Positions 1 to 7,389 of a stretch of DNA of 20,202 nt are shown one piece after another. The first letter of the stretch is position 1. The number at the start of each line of letters is the position of its first letter. Location of the stretch: assembly GCA_030640215.1 (NCBI GenBank), contig DAOWJU010000235.1:1-20202 (forward strand). Reading direction: 5' to 3'. Source of the DNA: Desulfuromonadales bacterium. GTDB lineage: Bacteria > Desulfobacterota > Desulfuromonadia > Desulfuromonadales > BM103. The notes under the pieces are model-generated. The model saw nothing but the letters and a program-made list of their open reading frames with translations. It was not told the DNA's origin and did no database searches. The translations under genes and the position numbers were made by a program.

Positions 1-1
1 A

Positions 2-133
2 ATAGATGGCACCGATAAGGGGGGGGGCTGGAACCGGGGATCGATGATCCTCGCCAAAGGGGGGAGGGTAGGCGATCAGATCGATCTGATGATGCCGATA
101 GGGCCGAACTGGATTGATATTGTTGCGAATTAA
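2..133 (+). CDS. Possible 3' end of an unidentified gene (partial)
   Basis: Frame 2 is open from the window edge to a TAA at 131-133, giving 43 codons ending in the residues PNWIDIVAN. It would be convergent with the response regulator, whose stop lies at 168. I do not recognise a family. The stretch is rich in glycine and includes a run of nine G (19-27) and a 16-bp palindrome (75-90). An open run of this length is not rare by chance, so the call rests mainly on plausible codon use and sensible convergent layout. It could equally be non-coding. Confidence 0.35.
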   Translation: MDGTDKGGGWNRGSMILAKGGRVGDQIDLMMPIGPNWIDIVAN

Positions 134-167
134 AAAAACAGACGGTAATGGAGGTGCCCGGGCCGGT

Positions 168-860
168 TCAGCTGTCAGAGGGGCTCTGGGTATGGCGTTG
201 TTCAACCCACTGTACCGCTCTCTGGGAGAGTTCTGCCGAGTTGCGGATATTCAGTTTTTCCTTAATGCGCTCGCGATAGGTGCCAATGGTTTTGGGACTG
301 AGGTTAAGTTGTTCGGAAATTTCCCTGGTGGTCAATCCGCCGCCAATCCGTTCGAAGACTTCTAATTCACGGTTGGTTAGACATTCTAGTGGTAGCGGGC
401 TTTTGGTAGTGCCGCCAACCATTTTCACCAGAATTTCGCTGGTCATCTTGTCACTCAGGAAAACCTTTCCAGCCCGCACAGCATTGATTGCATCGACAAG
501 CAGATTAACGGTTTCATGTTTCATGATATAGCCACGTGCCCCGACCTTCAAGGCCCGCTCTGCATAGATCGATTCCTCGTGCATGGATAACACCAGTGTT
601 GGCAGTTCAGGGTATTCATCCTTTAGCTGTTTGGTCAATTCCAGACCACTGCGCCCGGTCAGAGAGATATCGATGATGACCATATCGGGCAGGTTGCTGG
701 TGATCATATTCCAGGCTGAACCTATATTGTCCGATTCACCGCAGATATGAAATGCGCTCTCCTGTTCGATCAGGTCACGCAGGCCGAGTCTGAAGATAGG
801 ATGGTCTTCAACAAGAAAAATTCTGTATTGACTATTGTTGCCAGTGTCTCTTTCAGGCAT
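168..860 (-). CDS. NarL/LuxR-family response regulator
   Basis: A two-domain DNA-binding response regulator of 230 aa, the usual length for the NarL family. The receiver domain spans roughly residues 12-128, with acidic residues E18/D19, the probable phospho-acceptor D64 in VIIDIS, S92 and the conserved lysine K114. A LuxR-type helix-turn-helix follows at about 160-218 (LTNRELEVFERIGGG, then LSPKTIGTYRERIKEKL). The start is ATG at 860. It overlaps the end of the upstream kinase gene by 8 bp, so the two are probably translationally coupled and form a cognate pair. Target genes cannot be read from the sequence; the divergent oxidoreductase operon is a reasonable candidate by position only. Confidence 0.93.
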   Translation of the reverse strand: MPERDTGNNSQYRIFLVEDHPIFRLGLRDLIEQESAFHICGESDNIGSAWNMITSNLPDMVIIDISLTGRSGLELTKQLKDEYPELPTLVLSMHEESIYAERALKVGARGYIMKHETVNLLVDAINAVRAGKVFLSDKMTSEILVKMVGGTTKSPLPLECLTNRELEVFERIGGGLTTREISEQLNLSPKTIGTYRERIKEKLNIRNSAELSQRAVQWVEQRHTQSPSDS

Positions 861-2691
861 TTAAGGCATCCTCTTTATTTATGTATTTGTTGGGCAGGAA
901 CAGGCGCACGGTAGTCCCTGATTTCGGTGAACTCACAACTTCAAGATCTGCTTTGATCATTCGGGCGCGAAATGCCATGATTTGCCTGCCCATTCCATTG
1001 GAGGGCTCACCATTGGCCGAGGTCTCTGAATCGGGCAGACCTGTGCCATCGTCTGTGATCTCAACAATGAGGGCATCGTCATCCTGAGATAGTGTCACCG
1101 TAACTATATTCGGATTAGCATGCTTGACGGCATTATATATGGCTTCCTGGGTAATGCGGTAGATATGAACGGCAACCGCACGGTCGATAGGGGTACAATT
1201 GGTACCATATGTCTGACATTGAACGGGGTAAAAGGTCATTACGGTGTCGATTAATTCCTGGAGTGCAAACCCCAGCCCTTCATCAACCCTGTGGATTGGA
1301 CAGAGCCCCCTGGCCAGTGCACGGGTTTTTCGAGTCGCATCAGCGAGCAGGCCACGGATGGTCTCTGCCTGCTCAGCGGCCGGTGATGAGTCTTCCCTCA
1401 ACCTTTTAGCCAGTGTCTGACACATGATCTCAACGCCGATCAGATGTGGGGCCAGATCGTCATGGAGATCCTGACCTGCCCTGAGACGTTCCTTGTCGTC
1501 GGCTTCTATAAACTGCTGTTCAAGTTTTTCACGCTCATGGATTGCTGCCCCCAGGCGCTCCATAAATTGATTGAAAAATGATGATAGCTGTCCGATCTCG
1601 TCACGCCCCTGATAATTCATCCGAACCGAATAGTCGCCAGTTGCACCGTGGGCGAGATGGTCGATTAATAGCTCCATTGGCCTGGTTATTGCGGTGCTGA
1701 TCTGCATCGCGACCAATATGCCGCCGCATAAAATAAAAAGGCCGATCAATAGACCGATGTTGCGAATGGTGTCGAGTGGCCGGTAAAGATCGTCTAAATA
1801 GGCCGATGAAGCCACAACCCAGCCCATCTCCTGAATGCGATTAAAGACGACAATTTTCCTGCGCGGGCTCATTTCAGTTGGATTCTGCCAGGTGTAAAAA
1901 ACCTCTCCACTGTCTTGGGTTAACATCGTGGCAAAAAGCCCTTCCGGCGTCTCTACCCCTTGCGCATAAACATTCTTTCCCTGATAGGTCGGATGGGCAA
2001 TCAGGGTCCCATTCAGATCGATGACGTAGGAATAGCCACTTTTCATGAATTCTAGTGACCCTATACTCTCTCTGAAATCGTCAATATCGACAACATGATC
2101 AAATTCTTCCCGATAGGCGGATACGGAGATAATCCAGTCCCAAGGCTCAAAGTGGGTCATCCAGGCCGCCTTTGGCTTGGCCTTTAAATCGTCGGGGTTC
2201 CTCCAGGCGTACTCCTGATAGCCGCTTTTACGTTTTACCTGGTCATCAACAAACGAAATCCCGGTCAGGTTTTGACCAACCATCGCATCAACAGGGTGAA
2301 CTACGACGACCCCATTGCTGTCGAGACAGTAGATATAGCCGCTAGAAGCAATCTGTTGGCTTAAAAGAATTTTTGCCGCCTGTGCCTTGGCCTCCTTTTC
2401 GGTCAGGACTCCATCGAGGTACTGCTGGTGATACATCCTGACAATATCGGTGTTGTTTTCAGCAATGTTACGCAGGGAATTTTTTATCGATAGCTGCGCC
2501 GAAAGTTTAATCATGTTGAGTATCGACTCAGTCGAATTTTTCAGTTCACGACGAATCTGTACTTCCAGGGTGTCGCGCATCAACGAATCAGAAAAAAAAC
2601 CAACCATGATGGCAAGAGGGGTGAACAACATGGTACAGGCAATTATAAATTTATAGCGGATCGGCAGGTTGTTCAGTATTTTTAAATTCAC
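853..2691 (-). CDS. Membrane sensor histidine kinase with two Cache-like domains (NarX/HisKA_3 type)
   Basis: A 612-aa membrane sensor kinase. A transmembrane helix at about 14-33 and another at about 310-332 bracket a periplasmic region with two Cache-like units (about 105-195 and 215-300), each carrying the pattern GY(I/S)Y, D-x-NG and HP seen in small-molecule-sensing Cache domains. HAMP follows (about 333-385), then a HisKA_3 dimerisation domain with the phospho-acceptor H410 in QDLHDDLAP. The HATPase_c domain has an N-box (N520 in QEAIYNAVKHA), DDGTGLP (547-553) and NGMGRQ (565-570). All residues needed for catalysis are visible. The start codon is GTG, with an AGGA sequence about 10 nt upstream. 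It is cotranscribed with the response regulator. The ligand is unknown; Cache domains often bind organic acids or amino acids. Confidence 0.93.
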   Translation of the reverse strand: MNLKILNNLPIRYKFIIACTMLFTPLAIMVGFFSDSLMRDTLEVQIRRELKNSTESILNMIKLSAQLSIKNSLRNIAENNTDIVRMYHQQYLDGVLTEKEAKAQAAKILLSQQIASSGYIYCLDSNGVVVVHPVDAMVGQNLTGISFVDDQVKRKSGYQEYAWRNPDDLKAKPKAAWMTHFEPWDWIISVSAYREEFDHVVDIDDFRESIGSLEFMKSGYSYVIDLNGTLIAHPTYQGKNVYAQGVETPEGLFATMLTQDSGEVFYTWQNPTEMSPRRKIVVFNRIQEMGWVVASSAYLDDLYRPLDTIRNIGLLIGLFILCGGILVAMQISTAITRPMELLIDHLAHGATGDYSVRMNYQGRDEIGQLSSFFNQFMERLGAAIHEREKLEQQFIEADDKERLRAGQDLHDDLAPHLIGVEIMCQTLAKRLREDSSPAAEQAETIRGLLADATRKTRALARGLCPIHRVDEGLGFALQELIDTVMTFYPVQCQTYGTNCTPIDRAVAVHIYRITQEAIYNAVKHANPNIVTVTLSQDDDALIVEITDDGTGLPDSETSANGEPSNGMGRQIMAFRARMIKADLEVVSSPKSGTTVRLFLPNKYINKEDALNA

Positions 2692-3106
2692 GTTAAATAT
2701 TTCCTGAGGCGTTCAAAGCTTAAATTTGTTAGCAAATACTCACGCTCAAGTAGGATCATTTAGAAGAAATTGAAGCAAGAAAGGCTCTTCTATTGTCCCT
2801 GTTTTTAGTTTTACATATGAACTTGGTGCGATATTTACAGCAGACATTGAAAATCAGTATTACCTGCAATCTCGTCACTATCCCATGGGGTCAAAAAGGC
2901 GTTCCGATAGACCCACTGAAGTGAAGTGAAATTTAAAATGGATACGCAATTACATAAATTCATTATCTAATTATTTTATAATAATCATCACCGATTATTC
3001 AAGAATATTCTCCGGTCTCAAGGCCTTGCCGCTTTGCAATCAGCGACCAATACCCATTAGTTTCATGCTGTTAACGATTTTGCCCCTGCAGAAGATACCA
3101 TCCCAA

Positions 3107-3149
3107 GCGTAGGTGATTTACCTATCTGTAGACAGGTATTTTCCTACGC
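3107..3149. promoter_or_regulatory. Nested inverted repeat, candidate operator
   Basis: Outer arms GCGTAGG (3107-3113) and CCTACGC (3143-3149) match perfectly. Inner arms TACCTATCT (3119-3127) and AGACAGGTA (3130-3138) match at 8 of 9 positions around a GT centre. The dyad ends about 20 bp upstream of the -35 of the candidate promoter, a usual place for an activator site. There is no T-run after it in the plus direction, which argues against a terminator. Confidence 0.45.
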
Positions 3150-3169
3150 AGCAAAAAGCTCCTGCCTGA

Positions 3170-3198
3170 TTGGCTTACTAATTAGGGCTCTGTATGAT
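3170..3198 (+). promoter_or_regulatory. Candidate sigma-70 promoter for the membrane FeS oxidoreductase
   Basis: TTGGCT (3170-3175) and TATGAT (3193-3198) are separated by 17 bp. The -10 matches the consensus at 5 of 6 positions and the -35 at 4 of 6. Initiation near 3205 would give a leader of about 134 nt. Confidence 0.45.
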
Positions 3199-3338
3199 CT
3201 GACTATCATGGAGTTTAGAACTGTGTTTTAGGTCTGGTGGTAGAATCTGATTCATTAGTGTTACGGCTTTACGTGAGATCTTGAATAAATATCAGACTTT
3301 GAATTGTTGCAATTAGTGTGACTGGAGGTTTGCATTAT

Positions 3339-5318
3339 ATGGAACTTACACGCGAAATATATTGGAATGTAGGGCATGGATCAACAACATTAGTGCCTAT
3401 GTACATCCTGACCCTGACCGCAGTTGTTGTTTTGCTCAGGGTATTCGTTGTGCGGATCAAGATATATAAGCAGGGGAAACCGGTAGAACGGTTTGATCAA
3501 CGATCGGTGCGGATCATCGCTATGCTAAAGGCTGTGCTGTTGCAGAGCAAGGTGATCCGGGTCAAAGGGCCTGGTCTGGCCCACGGGCTGTTCTTTTGGA
3601 GTTTCTTTCTACTGTTTCTCGGTACATGTCTGATCGTGGTGCAGGCCGACTTTACAGATCTGTTTTTCGGCATCAAGTTTCTCAAAGGTAACTTCTACCT
3701 GCTCTTTTCGGTGGTTCTCGATCTCGCTGGATTGGTGGCTATTGCCATGCTTGGTGGACTGTTGGCGCGGCGATATATTGTCCGCCCAGAGGGCCTGGAG
3801 AGCAAGCCAGATGACGTCATCATGCACGGCCTGCTGTTCGCTATCTTGATAAGCGGTTTTGTCATCGAAGGCGCACGGATGGCGGTTACCGAAATGGGTA
3901 CAAGCCTGGCGTTCTGGTCGCCGGTCGGGCTGGTTTTTGCCAAGGTTCTGGCCGGTTACGGTGAAGAGACTCTGCGTTCATTACATAGCACCACCTGGTG
4001 GTTCCATTTGCTGCTGGTGATGGCCTTTATTGTTGCTATTCCTTTTACCAAGTTCAAACATATTTTCACTACCAGCTTCAACAGTCTATTCGCTGATCTC
4101 GGCCCGACCGGCAAACTGGTAAGCCTTGATCTCGAAGATGAAGAGGTTGAAAGTTTCGGTGCCAGTAAAATCACCGATCTGACCTGGAAAGATATCTTTG
4201 ACACTGATGCCTGCACCCAATGCAAGCGTTGTCAGGATCGCTGCCCAGCTCACAATACCGATAAGCCGCTCTCGCCGATGAAGCTGATTAATCAGCTTGG
4301 TGAGGTCGCCTTCAATAATCCTGAAGAATCACTGCTAGAAGCATGCGAAAAGGACGCGATCTGGTCCTGTACCACCTGCCGTGCCTGCCAGGATATTTGT
4401 CCAGCCGCCATAGAACATGTCAATAAGATCGTCGATATGCGTCGAAACCTGGTCCTGATGGAAGGGGAGTTTCCCGGTGAAGAGGTGATGTCCGCCATGG
4501 AGAACACCGAAGTCAACGGTAATCCCCTGGGCATCGGTTATGCCAGCCGCGGTGAATGGGCAGAAGGGCTCGGGGTCAAGACTTTGGCTGAAGACCCGGA
4601 GGTCGATATCCTCTATTTCGTCGGTTGTTACGCCTCCTTTGATCAGCGCAACATCAAGATCGCCACTGCTTTTATCAAACTTTGTCAGGCGGCCGGTATC
4701 AAGGTCGGTATCCTAGGTAAGGAAGAAAAGTGCTGTGGCGAGCCGATGCGCAAGATGGGCAACGAATATCTCTATCAGACATTGGCCGCCGAGAACATTG
4801 AATTGATCAAAGGTTATGGCGTCAAGCAGATTGTTACCAGCTGTCCACACTGTTTTAATACTCTGGACAAAGACTACCGCGACCTCGATTTCGACATCCC
4901 GGTGCTCAACTACACCGTTTATCTACAGCAATTACTGCAAAACGGACAACTGAAACTTAAGTCAGAGGAGCTCTCTTGCACCTACCATGATTCTTGTTAC
5001 CTAGGACGCCATAACAATATCTATGATGCGCCAAGGCAGCTGATCGAAGCCGCCGGGGGCAAAATTGTCGAGATGGACAAAATTCGCAGTGAAGCCTTCT
5101 GTTGCAGTGCTGGTGGTGGGCGAATTATGGCGGAAGAGAGCATCGGTAGCCGGATTAACATCAAAAGGGTTGAAATGGCCGTAGAGACCGGCGCGCCTAC
5201 ACTCCTTTCCAACTGTCCGTTCTGTTTGACCATGTTCGAAGATGGAGTCAAAGGAGCCGATGTTGAAGGCAAGCTGATAGCAAGAGACATTAGTGAAATT
5301 TTGCTCGAACGCTTGTGA
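3339..5318 (+). CDS. Membrane-bound EtfAB:(mena)quinone oxidoreductase-like FeS protein (EMO type, NarI-like plus CCG domains)
   Basis: A 659-aa protein likely to move electrons between reduced EtfAB and membrane quinone. The N-terminal 240 residues resemble the NarI cytochrome-b fold, with helices at about 14-36, 82-105, 118-143, 161-180 and 217-236 and candidate haem ligands H83, H163, H216 and H223. Two [4Fe-4S] motifs follow: C292-x2-C295-x2-C298-x3-C302-P and C344-x2-C347-x2-C350-x3-C354-P. Two HdrD-type CCG cysteine domains come next (C430, C465/C466, C502/C505 and C553, C588/C589, C626/C629). I chose ATG 3339 because GGAGG lies 10 nt upstream; an in-frame GTG at 3318 has no such site. 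This family accompanies EtfAB in butyrate- and benzoate-degrading anaerobes (Syntrophomonas, Syntrophus, Geobacter), and etfBA are close downstream here. The direction of electron flow is inferred. Confidence 0.9.
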   Translation: MELTREIYWNVGHGSTTLVPMYILTLTAVVVLLRVFVVRIKIYKQGKPVERFDQRSVRIIAMLKAVLLQSKVIRVKGPGLAHGLFFWSFFLLFLGTCLIVVQADFTDLFFGIKFLKGNFYLLFSVVLDLAGLVAIAMLGGLLARRYIVRPEGLESKPDDVIMHGLLFAILISGFVIEGARMAVTEMGTSLAFWSPVGLVFAKVLAGYGEETLRSLHSTTWWFHLLLVMAFIVAIPFTKFKHIFTTSFNSLFADLGPTGKLVSLDLEDEEVESFGASKITDLTWKDIFDTDACTQCKRCQDRCPAHNTDKPLSPMKLINQLGEVAFNNPEESLLEACEKDAIWSCTTCRACQDICPAAIEHVNKIVDMRRNLVLMEGEFPGEEVMSAMENTEVNGNPLGIGYASRGEWAEGLGVKTLAEDPEVDILYFVGCYASFDQRNIKIATAFIKLCQAAGIKVGILGKEEKCCGEPMRKMGNEYLYQTLAAENIELIKGYGVKQIVTSCPHCFNTLDKDYRDLDFDIPVLNYTVYLQQLLQNGQLKLKSEELSCTYHDSCYLGRHNNIYDAPRQLIEAAGGKIVEMDKIRSEAFCCSAGGGRIMAEESIGSRINIKRVEMAVETGAPTLLSNCPFCLTMFEDGVKGADVEGKLIARDISEILLERL

Positions 5319-5335
5319 CAAAAATTATCCAGTTA

Positions 5336-5403
5336 CCACGGCGGTGCACTTTCTTTAACGCGCAGTTACCTCCTTCAGGCTATAGCGCCGCCGTGGATTT
5401 TTT
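5336..5403 (+). terminator. Candidate intrinsic terminator with a long loop
   Basis: Arms CCACGGCGGTGC (5336-5347) and GCGCCGCCGTGG (5385-5396) pair over 12 bp with one G-T wobble, followed by ATTTTTT. The loop of 37 nt is unusually long for a terminator. It begins 17 bp after the stop of the FeS oxidoreductase gene, which fits transcript termination or 3'-end stabilisation. Confidence 0.5.
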
Positions 5404-5407
5404 AAAT

Positions 5408-5516
5408 CAACTCCCAGCCAGGTATTGGGAGGTTAATGTTCTAAATTACAGTTTGGATCAAACAGGGTTCAGATATGGAGTCTGCATTCAAGATCATCGC
5501 GTGTGCAGCTATTTAG
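5408..5516 (+). pseudogene. Decayed copy of the etfB 5' end (remnant)
   Basis: This stretch resembles the leader and first codons of the intact etfB at 6573-6660. Shared words in the same order are CAACTCC (5408 and 6573), GAGGTTAA (5429 and 6590), ATCAAACAGG (5457 and 6618) and CAGATATGGA. One reading frame gives IKQGSDMESAFKI, beside IKQVPDMESKFKI in EtfB, and then hits TAG at 5514-5516. The start codon has been lost. It is best read as a leftover from a duplication or rearrangement. Similarity fades after about 5495. Confidence 0.65.
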
Positions 5517-5554
5517 ACTCATTGTGAGAAGCGGACAACCGGAAAGATAAAAAG

Positions 5555-6397
5555 ATGAAAAATATTCTCGGTATTGTCGGGTCGAAACGATCTTCTGGAA
5601 ATTGCGAAATCATGGTGAAAGAAATCAGCAGACAGATTTCTGAACCTCACCAGTTGACACTCCTTCGCCTCCCCGATTTCGACATCCGTTACTGCACTGG
5701 CTGCTATCGTTGTTTGATCAAGGATAAGGGGTGTGTTCTCAGGGACGATTTATCGACTGTACTGGCATCGATTGCTGATGCTGATGCTCTGATTTTTGCC
5801 GTTCCAACCTACTTCATGAGCGCTCACTCTTGCCTGAAAGTTTTTCTCGATAGAGGGATCTCCTTTTACGGCATGGCGGACCGGCTCTGGGGAAAACCGG
5901 CAGTCGGGTTGGGGATCGCTGGTATAGAGGGGAAGGAGGGGAGCACTCTCCTCGACATAGAGAAGCTCTTTGCGACGATCCTGGCCAAAAACAAAATGAG
6001 CAAGATTATTTACGGCGCACTTCCTGGTGAAGTGATGTTCAACGAGGAGAATAAGCAGGTTGCGGCTGAATTGGCACGTAGCCTGTTTGGCCAGAAGAAG
6101 GCTGCAAAGGGGATCTGCTGCCCACTGTGCGGTGGGAAAACCTTCCGTTTTCTCGAAGAAAATGTAGTCCGTTGTATGTTGTGCAGCGATGCTGGGACGT
6201 TAACCGTAAAGGATGATCGACTGGTTCTGGACATTGAAGTGAGTGAGCACGCACTGCTGGCGAATAAAGATGAAGCGCTCAAACACCGTGACTGGCTACT
6301 CGGGATGGTGGCTCGATTCAAGGAACATAAAGATCAGCTCAAAGAGGTCGCTGCTGAATATGCTGATGAAACTCTGTGGATTAAACCGAAAAGATGA
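5555..6397 (+). CDS. Iron-sulfur flavoprotein / NADPH-dependent FMN reductase family protein with C-terminal zinc ribbon
   Basis: A 280-aa flavodoxin-fold protein. The N-terminus (ILGIVGSKRSSGNCE, residues 4-18) is the FMN phosphate-binding loop, and VPTYFMSAHSCLK (83-95) is the second flavin loop. A compact cysteine motif C47-x2-C50-x2-C53-x6-C60 matches the CX2CX2CX4-7C pattern of Isf-type iron-sulfur flavoproteins, so a [4Fe-4S] cluster beside FMN is expected. A C-terminal extension carries two Cys pairs (C189-x2-C192 and C207-x2-C210) typical of a zinc ribbon, followed by a charged helical tail. GGAAAG lies about 8 nt before the ATG. The gene sits between the membrane FeS protein and etfB, bordered on the left by an etfB remnant. 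Its redox partner is unknown; electron transfer connected with Etf or quinone is a guess from position. Confidence 0.82.
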   Translation: MKNILGIVGSKRSSGNCEIMVKEISRQISEPHQLTLLRLPDFDIRYCTGCYRCLIKDKGCVLRDDLSTVLASIADADALIFAVPTYFMSAHSCLKVFLDRGISFYGMADRLWGKPAVGLGIAGIEGKEGSTLLDIEKLFATILAKNKMSKIIYGALPGEVMFNEENKQVAAELARSLFGQKKAAKGICCPLCGGKTFRFLEENVVRCMLCSDAGTLTVKDDRLVLDIEVSEHALLANKDEALKHRDWLLGMVARFKEHKDQLKEVAAEYADETLWIKPKR

Positions 6398-6599
6398 TGG
6401 CTGAGGCTTGAATTGATGGGTAAACGATTGACGAATAGCGGCAGTGCTTGGATGGAATAAAGGTTTCGATGATCTGAAATGCCGCCAGAGATTCAGCGAA
6501 GAATTTTAGACTGTTTGAAAATCAATGGATTGAACTATTCGACGATAGATACTCACGGGTTCAGGCATAACGCAACTCCTAACGATATCGAGGTTAAAT

Positions 6600-7373
6600 A
6601 TGAAAATTCTGGTGTGTATCAAACAGGTTCCAGATATGGAATCAAAGTTCAAAATTGCCGGTGACGCAACCTGGTATGACAGCGGGGATTTAGCCTGGCG
6701 AATGAATGAATATGATGAATATGCCGTAGAACAGGCCGTTCAGCTTAAGTCCCAGGTCGGTGATGCCGATTTAACTGTCCTCTGTATCGGCCCGCAACGG
6801 GTTCAGGAGACGATGAAAAAAGCATTGGCGATGGGTTGTGACCGCGGTGTCCATATTGCCGATGACGAACCGTTCAAAAAAGATCCCTTTGAGATCGCCT
6901 CCATTATCGCCGAATTTGCTACAGACAAAAAATTTGACATGATCTTTACCGGCATGCAATCCCAGGATCGTGGCAGTGCCCAGGTCGGTATACTGGTTGC
7001 CGAACTCCTTAATATCCCGAGCATCTCTACCGTAGTTGACTTTGCTTTTGCCGATGGCAAGGTAAGCGCCAAACGCGAACTTGAAGGCGGCATCAAGGCT
7101 CTGGTCAGCTGTGCAACTCCGGCCCTGGTTACCTGTCAACTCGGTATGAATACTCCGCGTTACCCAACCTTGCCAAACATTATGAAAGCGAAGAGAAAAG
7201 AGCTACTTTCGTTCCCTGCCGCCGATCTGCTCAAGGTTGAAGGTAAGCAGGAGACCGCCAAAGTTTACTTTCCTGAAAAGAAGGGTGGTGGACTGGTGCT
7301 AGAGGGTGCTGCGGGCGATCTGGCCGATCAGCTGATCCAGATTCTCAAAGAGAAAACCGCCGTACTGGCCTGA
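6600..7373 (+). CDS. etfB: Electron transfer flavoprotein, beta subunit
   Basis: A 257-aa EtfB, a normal length. It begins MKILVCIKQVPD, and the AMP/FAD-binding region GMQSQDRGSAQVG occupies about 118-130. The family signature TPRYPTLPNIMKAKRK lies near 184-200. EtfB forms a heterodimer with EtfA and carries electrons between acyl-CoA dehydrogenase and its acceptor. The start is supported by GAGGT about 6 nt upstream and by the conserved N-terminus. EtfA follows after 16 bp. The presence of the membrane FeS oxidoreductase nearby favours quinone as the partner over ferredoxin-linked bifurcation, but sequence alone does not settle this. Confidence 0.96.
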   Translation: MKILVCIKQVPDMESKFKIAGDATWYDSGDLAWRMNEYDEYAVEQAVQLKSQVGDADLTVLCIGPQRVQETMKKALAMGCDRGVHIADDEPFKKDPFEIASIIAEFATDKKFDMIFTGMQSQDRGSAQVGILVAELLNIPSISTVVDFAFADGKVSAKRELEGGIKALVSCATPALVTCQLGMNTPRYPTLPNIMKAKRKELLSFPAADLLKVEGKQETAKVYFPEKKGGGLVLEGAAGDLADQLIQILKEKTAVLA

Positions 7374-7389
7374 TAAGGAGAGAATAGTT

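Larger units (their letters stand above)
2692..3338. other. Divergent intergenic region (647 bp)
   Basis: This gap separates the leftward kinase operon from the rightward oxidoreductase gene. It is visibly AT-rich in 2930-3010 and I see no convincing ORF in it. It holds a nested dyad at 3107-3149 and a sigma-70-like promoter at 3170-3198. Smaller self-complementary words include a 10-bp palindrome (AGAATATTCT) near 3004 and an AT-rich hairpin near 2971. A leftward promoter for the kinase must also lie here, but I found no strong match. Confidence 0.6.

Noticed and set aside
75..90. A perfect 16-bp palindrome ATCAGATCGATCTGAT
   Set aside because: It may lie within the possible coding tail at 2-133 and GATC-type words are common in this DNA; no partner site or promoter was seen.
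131..167. T7 on the minus strand after the response regulator as a terminator
   Set aside because: The preceding sequence has only the short palindrome GCCCGGGC and no stable stem next to the T-run.
5315..5527. A 70-codon open frame between the FeS oxidoreductase and the flavoprotein gene
   Set aside because: It has no ribosome site, overlaps a terminator-like hairpin, and its C-terminal half is the etfB remnant read in another frame; the same word in etfB gives the similar peptide in the overlapping frame at 6479-6664.
6479..6664. A 61-codon open frame ahead of and overlapping etfB
   Set aside because: It has no ribosome site and runs out of frame into the etfB start. It is best seen as leader sequence.
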